Assembly: GCA_015488975.1 (NCBI GenBank)
Contig: WFMT01000261.1
Coordinates: 1-10,978 of the forward strand
Reading direction: 5' to 3'
DNA: 10,978 bases
Origin: Campylobacteraceae bacterium
GTDB lineage: Bacteria > Campylobacterota > Campylobacteria > Campylobacterales > JALSKU01
Under the pieces are notes generated by a model. It saw nothing but the letters and a program-made list of their open reading frames with translations. It was not told the DNA's origin and ran no database searches. Position 1 is the stretch's first letter. Each line of letters begins with the position of its first letter. The translations under genes were made by a program, and so were the position numbers. Of this stretch, positions 1 to 5,586 are shown piece by piece.

Positions 1-1869
1 ATAGATGGCGAAGACGGATATGAAAAGTTTATTTCAAATACTGTAGATCTTGTCATAACAGATATAAATATGCCAAAGATAAATGGCTTAGACTTGATAA
101 AAAAAATTCGTCAAAAAGATAGTGATATACCTGTTGTTATCCTTTCTGCACGCAATGAAGATAATTTTTTTATAGATAGCATTCATTATGGCGTTAATGG
201 ATATTTGCTCAAACCTATTGATATAAATCAACTTAGCCAAACCATACAAAGAGTTACACAAAAGTATATATACATAAAAGAAGCAAAAGCAAATCTACAT
301 CTTTTAAAAGAGTATGAAAAAGCTACCAACGAAAGTTCCATAGTATCCAAAATAGATATAAAAGGGTATATCACATATATCAATGATGCTTTTTGCAAAA
401 TTTCAGGTTACAAAAGAGAAGAACTAATAGGAAAATCAAACAGTATTATTCATCATCCAGATAATCCCAAAGATATATTTAAAGATATATGGCATACCGT
501 AAAAGACGAAAAAAGATTTTGGAAAGGAGTTGTAAAACATTTATCAAAAGATGGGAAAAGCTACTTCACGCAAAGTATTATTATGCCTATTGTAGATTTA
601 GATGGACAGATTATTGAATATATTTCATTATGCAATGATATAACTGATATTATGAATCCCGCAAAACAACTCGAAAATGAGATAGAAAACACTAATAATC
701 CTTTGCTTATTTATTTTAAGCTTGAAGACTTTAATATAATAGAAGAGTTTTACGACAAAGAAACATTGGAAGACTTAGAAAAAAAAGCATCAAGCCATAT
801 AGAAAAAAAACTATCAAAATTCTATCATTTTGAAAAATTTTATAACCTTGGACATGGAGAATATGCTATCGTTTTGAGAACTTCTCAATATATAGATGAT
901 ATGGAAAATTTTATAAAAAAGCTCAAAAAATTTCAAACCATTATAAAAGCAGATAAAATTAACCTAAATTTAGTTGAATATGATATAGCGATTATAATAA
1001 GTATAGCTTACGAGAAAGAAAAAATACTCAGATCGGTAAAAATTGGTATTAAAAAGCTTATCAATACAAATAAGACTTTTATAATATCTAACAACTTGGC
1101 ATCGATACAACAGCAAAAAGCAAAAGAAAATATGGAAATACTATCTATGATTAAAAATGCTATACATTGCTCAAAAATTGTCTCTTTTTTTCAACCTATT
1201 GTAGACAATAATACACAAAAAATCGTCAAATACGAATCGCTTGTTCGGCTTATAACAGAAGAAAATAAGATTTTAACACCTTTTTTCTTTTTAGAGGCTG
1301 CAAAAAAAGGTAATTACTACTATAAAATAACAAATATAGTTTTAGAATACTCATTTATCATTTTAGCACATTGCAATGTTGACATATCTATTAATTTATC
1401 TGCACTTGATATAGAAGATAAAAAAACAAGAGAAACTATTTTAAAACTACTTTCACAAAATAAAGAGGATGCCAAAAGAGTAATCTTTGAGCTTCTTGAA
1501 GATGAAAGCATAAAAGATTTTGATATTGTAGAAGAATTTATTTCAACTGTCAAAACTTATGGTGTCAAGATAGCTATTGATGATTTTGGTGCCGGATATT
1601 CAAACTTTGAAAGACTCCTAAAGTATCAACCAGACATTTTAAAGATAGATGGTTGCCTTATTCGCAATATAGAAACAAGTAGTTACTCTCAATCTGTAGT
1701 TAAAAGTATTGTAACTTTTGCAAAAGAACAAAACCTCCAAACAGTCGCGGAATTTATAGAAAATGAAAAAATCTATAAAATAGTTAAAGCTTTGGGGGTG
1801 AATTTTTCACAGGGTTATTATTTTGGTAAACCCGAACCTTTAGATAAAAAGGAAGATAATACTTTCTAA
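1..1869 (+). CDS. Response regulator with receiver, PAS, degenerate GGDEF and EAL domains (5' end outside window)
   Basis: The reading frame is open from base 1, so the start lies upstream; 622 codons are visible (numbered from base 1). Residues 1 to about 90 are a receiver domain: phosphoacceptor Asp21 in VITDINMPK, Ser49 in VILSAR and Lys71 in LLKP. Residues about 113-218 are a PAS domain with an Aer-like signature (NDAFCKISGYKREELIGK, then HHPDNP and a WKG motif), a type often linked to redox or energy sensing. Residues about 230-365 look like a GGDEF domain whose signature is GHGEY at 284-288, so diguanylate cyclase activity is unlikely. Residues about 383-613 are an EAL domain; the motif reads ESL (412-414), and the usual metal and catalytic residues look kept: Asn465, Glu497, Asp527-Asp528, Lys548, Glu584, Gln604. 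Inference: a phosphorylation-controlled cytosolic c-di-GMP phosphodiesterase. The partner kinase is not in the window. Confidence 0.93.
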   Translation: MDGEDGYEKFISNTVDLVITDINMPKINGLDLIKKIRQKDSDIPVVILSARNEDNFFIDSIHYGVNGYLLKPIDINQLSQTIQRVTQKYIYIKEAKANLHLLKEYEKATNESSIVSKIDIKGYITYINDAFCKISGYKREELIGKSNSIIHHPDNPKDIFKDIWHTVKDEKRFWKGVVKHLSKDGKSYFTQSIIMPIVDLDGQIIEYISLCNDITDIMNPAKQLENEIENTNNPLLIYFKLEDFNIIEEFYDKETLEDLEKKASSHIEKKLSKFYHFEKFYNLGHGEYAIVLRTSQYIDDMENFIKKLKKFQTIIKADKINLNLVEYDIAIIISIAYEKEKILRSVKIGIKKLINTNKTFIISNNLASIQQQKAKENMEILSMIKNAIHCSKIVSFFQPIVDNNTQKIVKYESLVRLITEENKILTPFFFLEAAKKGNYYYKITNIVLEYSFIILAHCNVDISINLSALDIEDKKTRETILKLLSQNKEDAKRVIFELLEDESIKDFDIVEEFISTVKTYGVKIAIDDFGAGYSNFERLLKYQPDILKIDGCLIRNIETSSYSQSVVKSIVTFAKEQNLQTVAEFIENEKIYKIVKALGVNFSQGYYFGKPEPLDKKEDNTF

Positions 1870-1998
1870 ATAATCCTGTTTTAAAAACTGCTCTCTCGAT
1901 ACAAAAACATGTTCTTATATAAATTTGTATTATAACTCTCATATATGATATAAAGAGTATCAAGTTTATTCATTTACTTTTGTTTACTTTTCTTAATA

Positions 1999-2004
1999 TA
2001 TAAT
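1999..2004 (+). promoter_or_regulatory. Candidate -10 box for the yfdX-family gene
   Basis: A perfect TATAAT lies 30 bases before the start codon. It follows a T-rich stretch (about 1968-1994) without a good -35 box, the style of many Campylobacterota sigma-70 promoters. Transcription would start near 2011. The ribosome binding site AAGGAG is at 2023-2028, six bases before the ATG. The rest of the 165-base gap after the previous gene shows no convincing terminator. Confidence 0.5.
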
Positions 2005-2034
2005 TTCATATAAATTTATAAAAAGGAGTTAGAG

Positions 2035-3069
2035 ATGAGAAAAGGAATAATGGTATCAGTGGCATTGGGGTCCATTTTGTTTGGTGCTTCTGCGCTACAG
2101 GCAGCTTGCACTATGCATCCTGCATCTAAAAGCAGCAACCATAGAGATAAAGTTATAAAGAAAGAGTTAATGTTTCAAAAGAAAAACTTTAAAACTTTTT
2201 CTTCTGATATTCAAAAGGGATTTAATGATTCTGTTTATGCGATTCGTTTATTAGAGCACAAAAACGGTAAAAAGGCTGAACTTGATTTGACAAAGGCAAC
2301 AAAATCTTTTGACAAAGCGCTGAAATTAGAGCCTAATTTAAAATTGGTGCCTATTGGAAGAGAGATGGCTGTATTTCAGTACAAAGGAAGTGTTAAAAAT
2401 ATAAAACAAGCAATTAAAATAGCAAAAGGAATGTTAGACAATAACAATCTACAATTAGCTAGAAATATTCTAGCTCCACTCAAAGATGAAATCGACATAG
2501 CAACACATTATATACCAATGGATGTTTATCCAAGTGCTACAAAAATTGCTGATAAATTGATAAAGCAAGGAAAAACAAAAGAAGCACTAAGAGAGTTGGA
2601 GTTAGGACTTAGTACTATAGTAGGAGATCAAGTCGTCATTCCTATCCCTCTTCTAACTTCACAAGATTTTATCAGTGCTGCATCAAAACTGGATAAAACT
2701 AAGAAAAAAGAATCAATCTCATTACTAAATGAAGCTAAGGTTGAGTTGCAAAAAGCTCTATTGTTAGGATATACAAGTAAATATGCAAGTGATTATAAAG
2801 CACTAAATGATAAAATTGACAATATCAAAAAAGAGATCATGGGTAAAAACAGACCAAATAAAGTTAAAAAACTTTATAATGATTTAAAAGGTCATTATAA
2901 TAAATTGGTTGGCAAAACAAGAAATAACAAAAAAGGCTACAACCCAAATGTTGTTCGGAATGGAGATAAAGTTACATACAAAAGCGCTATAAGAGAAGAA
3001 GATAGAGATATAGATAGATTTGTCGAGGACAGGAGGCTTGATGCTTTTGAACCTATAAATTTAAACTAA
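2035..3069 (+). CDS. Exported YfdX-family protein
   Basis: This 344-residue protein begins with a typical Sec signal peptide (residues 1 to about 24, a hydrophobic core ending in ALQA before Cys25), so it should be periplasmic. Residues about 40-265 resemble the YfdX family. Recognisable pieces are the LVPIGREMAVFQYKG region, IPMDVYPSATKIADKLIKQG, the helix REALREL-like with ALRELELGLSTI, VVIPIPLLTSQDFISAA and LQKALLLGYTSKYASDYKAL. The family is all-helical, and its members in enterobacteria are stress- or acid-associated proteins of poorly defined biochemical role. The C-terminal 80 residues are very basic and then charged (RDIDRFVEDRRLDAF), an extension beyond the recognisable core. The start is supported by AAGGAG at 2023-2028. 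It is transcribed alone and ends facing the metal-transport operon across a repeat element. Family assignment is from sequence pattern; the function is not known. Confidence 0.85.
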   Translation: MRKGIMVSVALGSILFGASALQAACTMHPASKSSNHRDKVIKKELMFQKKNFKTFSSDIQKGFNDSVYAIRLLEHKNGKKAELDLTKATKSFDKALKLEPNLKLVPIGREMAVFQYKGSVKNIKQAIKIAKGMLDNNNLQLARNILAPLKDEIDIATHYIPMDVYPSATKIADKLIKQGKTKEALRELELGLSTIVGDQVVIPIPLLTSQDFISAASKLDKTKKKESISLLNEAKVELQKALLLGYTSKYASDYKALNDKIDNIKKEIMGKNRPNKVKKLYNDLKGHYNKLVGKTRNNKKGYNPNVVRNGDKVTYKSAIREEDRDIDRFVEDRRLDAFEPINLN

Positions 3070-3100
3070 ATTTTAAACTATCCAAAAGAAAGTGAGATTT

Positions 3101-3107
3101 TTATAAA
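3101..3107. repeat. Left 7-bp flank (TTATAAA), likely target-site duplication of element A
   Basis: TTATAAA directly abuts the left inverted end of the repeat element and recurs directly after its right end at 3235-3241. Confidence 0.6.
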
Positions 3108-3234
3108 CTGACCTTATACACTATAATGAGCAAAGCTCGTTATAGTGGCAGGGACTAAAGTCCATATAACCCCCCCCCTTTTTTGAAGCTTGCGAAAAGT
3201 AGAACTATCAGAGAAAAAAGTGCGTAAGGTCTAG
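3108..3234. mobile_element. MITE-like structured repeat, copy A (127 bp)
   Basis: This non-coding element fills most of the gap between the convergent yfdX-family and merP-like genes. Its left end, CTGACCTTATACACT, is an imperfect inverted copy of its right end, AGTGCGTAAGGTCTAG. It is flanked on both sides by TTATAAA, which fits a 7-bp target-site duplication. Inside are a near-perfect 13-bp hairpin (CACTATAATGAGC, loop AAA, GCTCGTTATAGTG at 3119-3147) and a short one (GGACT, AA, AGTCC). A run of nine C then six T follows at 3170-3184; copy B has only four C and two T there. By hand alignment the two copies differ at about 16 of some 117 aligned positions plus small indels. There is no open reading frame, so a transposase would have to act from elsewhere. 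An alternative is a structured RNA or terminator-like intergenic repeat without current mobility. Confidence 0.72.
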
Positions 3235-3241
3235 TTATAAA
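3235..3241. repeat. Right 7-bp flank (TTATAAA), likely target-site duplication of element A
   Basis: This is the second copy of TTATAAA, immediately outside the right inverted end and three bases before the stop codon of the merP-like gene on the other strand. Confidence 0.6.
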
Positions 3242-3244
3242 GAG

Positions 3245-3517
3245 CTACTGAACTGATACAAACTTTCCTTTATATCCTACTTTTTTGATAGCTTCAAGTA
3301 AACTTTTCTTTGAAGTTTTTTTATTATCATAAACAACAGTTGCTTTTTTTGTATTTAAGATAACCTTAGCTTTTATGACACCCTTTGTTTGTTTAAGACT
3401 CTTTTTTATAGCTGTAGTGCAAAGTGGACAAGTCATACCGACTACTTTTATAATTGCCGTCTTTGTGGCGGCATCCAATGATAACAATAATAAACCCAAG
3501 ATAATTAATTTTTTCAT
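3245..3517 (-). CDS. Exported MerP-like heavy-metal-associated (HMA) domain protein
   Basis: From the chosen start the protein has 90 residues: a short signal peptide (1 to about 16) followed by one HMA domain. The metal-binding motif is GMTCPLC, with Cys30 and Cys33. The fold's usual later elements are present (AKVILNTKKATVVYDN, then AIKKVGYKG). An in-frame ATG at 3544 would add nine residues, but the start at 3517 is preferred. It places the signal peptide at the N terminus and has GGAG five bases upstream, inside the last codons of the preceding gene. Only two bases separate it from that gene's stop, so translation is probably coupled. As in MerP, its likely role is to catch a soft metal ion in the periplasm and pass it to the MerT-like partner upstream. 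The actual metal is not shown by the sequence. Confidence 0.88.
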   Translation of the reverse strand: MKKLIILGLLLLSLDAATKTAIIKVVGMTCPLCTTAIKKSLKQTKGVIKAKVILNTKKATVVYDNKKTSKKSLLEAIKKVGYKGKFVSVQ

Positions 3518-3519
3518 AA

Positions 3520-4095
3520 TTACTCCAATATATAATTTATCCAATAAGGATAAGTGGTGAAAATAAGTACAAATAAGCTTCCTGATGAGAGTAAGAAAAT
3601 ATAGTTATTTGACAACCATGTCTCGCAAGAGAGTTTGTTTCTTTTATGTCTTATGTAATCTTGCCAAAGATATATAAGTATAATAAATGCAAAGATAGAA
3701 AAATATTTATGAAAAGGGGCAAAAATTTGTAAAAAAGTTAGTGAACTCATGCTAACACCAAATAATAAAAACAGTAATGGAGCCAAACAGCAGCTACTAG
3801 CTAACAAAGCTGAAATTAGGGAGCTTATGATTAGTAAATATAATGGTTTTCTGCTTCTACTAACAGCTAACTCACATTCATAACCTTTTACAAATGTTAT
3901 TATTGTTTTGTTTTTTGTTTTTACAGTCTCTTTGCAAAAAATATTTTGTTTTCTTGCAAACCTTTTTACATTCTCAACAGATGAGTATGAATTTAATTCT
4001 ATTTCTAAGAAACCATTATTTTTAAGTTTATCCCAAGCTTGCTTTGTTTTCAGTACAGGCTCGGGACAAGGCAAGTCTTTACAGTCTATTTTCAA
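3520..4095 (-). CDS. TusA/YedF-type domain fused to a MerT-like membrane transporter
   Basis: The protein has 191 residues. Residues 1 to about 75 form a TusA-family domain: the DLPCPEPVLKTK motif carries the expected active Cys10 (CPxP), and SVENVKRFARKQ resembles the N-terminal domain of YedF-type proteins. Residues about 84-191 hold three predicted membrane helices (about 84-113, 130-147 and 164-187). The first contains SSCCLAPLLFLLFGVS, with vicinal Cys102-Cys103 like the mercury-accepting pair in MerT. MerT's cytosolic second cysteine pair is reduced to a single Cys157. Inference: an ion or thiol-bound species arrives from the MerP-like partner, is taken by Cys102/Cys103, and passes to the TusA cysteine in the cytosol, which may replace MerT's loop cysteines. 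The start overlaps the upstream gene's stop by four bases (ATGA). Substrate candidates are Hg or another soft metal, or a sulfur or selenium species. Confidence 0.85.
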   Translation of the reverse strand: MKIDCKDLPCPEPVLKTKQAWDKLKNNGFLEIELNSYSSVENVKRFARKQNIFCKETVKTKNKTIITFVKGYECELAVSRSRKPLYLLIISSLISALLASSCCLAPLLFLLFGVSMSSLTFLQIFAPFHKYFSIFAFIILIYLWQDYIRHKRNKLSCETWLSNNYIFLLSSGSLFVLIFTTYPYWINYILE

Positions 4096-5183
4096 AAAAT
4101 TTCCTGCGAAGTTATCTTGTATGAAAAACTTTTTGGCAAATAATAATTTAAAACTTCATCTTTGATTTCGCCATAAGGATAGCCAAACATATTTATAGGA
4201 TATTGTTCCGGTTTTGGATATAATATAAAATCTCTTCCATGATTAAACCCTATCCAATTCATTTCCCAAGAATTTATATATTTTCTTTTTAATTTTTGTA
4301 CTTTTTTATCATGATATTTTAAATTTTCGACTAATTCCAATTTTGTTATATCGGCTGGATCTGATGGTATCCAGCCGATTCCCGGTATAAAATATTCAGC
4401 TCTGCAATGTTGCCAGGTTGATATATTCGCAAAGCCATTTTTATCTGACTTGCCTAATGCTTTTGAAAAGTTAGACTTTCCAAGTCGTATTCCAAAAACT
4501 TCTCTTGAGGGGATACCGGCTGCCCTTAGAAGTGCTACATAAAGAGAGCTTATATCAGTACATTTTCCACCAAAATATCCACTTCTCATCATCTTTCCTG
4601 CATCACCTATGCCACATCCTATAACAGAGGGATCTCTAAAAGTCACCTCCGTTACCCAGTCATATATAGCTTCTACTTTTTTAAATCTATCTGTAATTCC
4701 ACTTGTTAGTTCATTTGCTTTTGCTTTTATCTTACCATTTGTAGGTATATGAGAAGTGGGCTTTAGATATAATTGTTCATTTTTAGGAATGGGTAAATTT
4801 TCTTTACTAGCCATTTTTATAAGATTAAGTTTTACGGTTCTGTAGATTGTTTCTACTTCTAAATCTATATGTAAAAGTTTTTTCATGCTGCTTTTATCCC
4901 ATTTTGCAAAGAGAGTTTTTGCATCATAAATATTTTTTTCATTTATATCAAAATTATTGTAATTGCCCTTAAAGTTTAAAAATTTTACCTTTTGATAGGG
5001 TGCATTGTATGGGAGAGGATTCCAAAGTTTTGCCGGAAAGTTTTTTTCATCTGATTTTATATCAAAATCATAAGAGATTTTAAATTTTCTTGTATTTGGA
5101 TTATCAGCCAACAAAATACTGGGAGATAAAGAGAGCGTGCTTAAACATATAGTTGAATTTTTGATAAAATTTCGTCTATTCAT
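4092..5183 (-). CDS. Tat-exported transglutaminase-like protein
   Basis: This 363-residue protein starts with a twin-arginine signal (MNRRNFIKNS, then a hydrophobic stretch to about residue 26), so it is probably exported folded. Residues about 160-285 match the transglutaminase-like (papain-fold) core. The catalytic triad appears complete: Cys208 in FGGKCTDISSLYVALLRAAG, His259 in TWQHCRAEYF and Asp275 in GWIPSDPAD. Bacterial members of this superfamily act as peptidases or amidases at least as often as cross-linking enzymes, so the reaction cannot be named. The segment from about 30 to 120 resembles the beta-rich N-terminal region of such exported proteins. The ATG has AAGGAT nine bases upstream. 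It is the first gene of the operon with the TusA-MerT fusion (4-base overlap) and the merP-like gene, and why a transglutaminase-like enzyme is coupled to metal transport is unclear. Confidence 0.87.
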   Translation of the reverse strand: MNRRNFIKNSTICLSTLSLSPSILLADNPNTRKFKISYDFDIKSDEKNFPAKLWNPLPYNAPYQKVKFLNFKGNYNNFDINEKNIYDAKTLFAKWDKSSMKKLLHIDLEVETIYRTVKLNLIKMASKENLPIPKNEQLYLKPTSHIPTNGKIKAKANELTSGITDRFKKVEAIYDWVTEVTFRDPSVIGCGIGDAGKMMRSGYFGGKCTDISSLYVALLRAAGIPSREVFGIRLGKSNFSKALGKSDKNGFANISTWQHCRAEYFIPGIGWIPSDPADITKLELVENLKYHDKKVQKLKRKYINSWEMNWIGFNHGRDFILYPKPEQYPINMFGYPYGEIKDEVLNYYLPKSFSYKITSQEIF

Positions 5184-5243
5184 GAATCATCCTTAAGTTT
5201 TTATTTGTAGCATAAAAATAAGGACAGTAAATAGTTGCAGTTA

Positions 5244-5286
5244 AATTAAGAGTTTTGCAATATTTATGTCAACTCAAACCTTGAGT
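5244..5286 (-). promoter_or_regulatory. Candidate promoter and operator dyad for the transglutaminase/TusA-MerT/MerP operon
   Basis: On the minus strand a perfect -35 box TTGACA (5272-5267) is followed after 17 bases by TTAATT (5249-5244), a weak -10. A perfect 6-bp dyad, ACTCAA-GGT-TTGAGT on that strand (5286-5272), overlaps the -35 box by one base, the sort of position a repressor or activator would use. A competing extended -10, TGATACAAT, lies further upstream at 5316-5308. Either start would leave an untranslated leader. No regulator gene is next to it. Confidence 0.3.
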
Positions 5287-5379
5287 GATATGCAACGGAT
5301 AAGTAAAATTGTATCATAGATTATATAATAAATATCTAAAAGCCTAATTATTTTCACTAAATTTTAATATAAATTATTG

Positions 5380-5385
5380 TAAAAT
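5380..5385 (+). promoter_or_regulatory. Candidate -10 box for tRNA-Ser
   Basis: TAAAAT lies 13 bases before the tRNA's first base, the right distance for a start at about 5392. No clear -35 box is seen. Assignment rests mainly on position. Confidence 0.3.
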
Positions 5386-5398
5386 TCTGTTCTTCTTT

Positions 5399-5487
5399 GG
5401 GCAGATGGGAGAGCTGGTTTAATCCAGTCGCCTGGAACGCGGCCGTAGGGAAACTTACCGGGGGTTCGAATCCCCCTCTGCCCGCCA
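5399..5487 (+). tRNA. tRNA-Ser(GGA), CCA encoded
   Basis: The acceptor stem GGGCAGA (5399-5405) pairs perfectly with TCTGCCC (5477-5483), followed by discriminator G and an encoded CCA (5485-5487). The anticodon stem GTCGC/GCGGC encloses the 7-base loop CTGGAAC, giving anticodon GGA, which reads UCC and UCU serine codons. A long variable arm (about CCGTAGGGAAACTTACC) marks it as a class II tRNA, as expected for serine. The T arm contains GGTTCGAATCC. The gene lies between divergent neighbours and has no sign of phage or island integration at its 3' end. Confidence 0.96.
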
Positions 5488-5586
5488 TCAAATACTTTTA
5501 AAATAATAAAATATTATATTATTACAGAGACTATTAAGCTACAAAAGAATAAAATTATATTACTTTTTTATAAAGGATATTATAAA

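Noticed and set aside
1320..1553. Antisense open frame within the EAL gene, and similar frames at 3375-3560, 3908-4165, 6879-7175, 7674-7892, 8092-8454, 8527-8739, 8691-8936 and 10408-10656
   Set aside because: All lie opposite well-supported genes, have low-complexity hydrophobic or serine-rich translations typical of the reverse strand of AT-rich genes, and show no recognisable domain.
1898..1940. AACATGTT palindrome and an ATACAAA/TTTGTAT inverted repeat after the EAL gene as a terminator
   Set aside because: The stem is AT-only with a long loop and no following T run, so it is not distinguishable from background.
3245..3544. The longer start of the merP-like gene at 3544
   Set aside because: It would overlap the upstream gene and bury the signal peptide behind nine residues; the start at 3517 has a better ribosome binding site and a normal signal peptide.
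3245..5183. A classical mercury-resistance operon
   Set aside because: There is no mercuric reductase and no MerR-type regulator, and the MerT-like part is fused to a TusA domain and lacks the second cysteine pair. The similarity supports soft-metal or thiol chemistry only.
5399..5487. tRNA-Ser as an integration site for a genomic island or phage
   Set aside because: No second copy of the tRNA 3' end was seen in the window, and there is no integrase or phage-like gene beside it.
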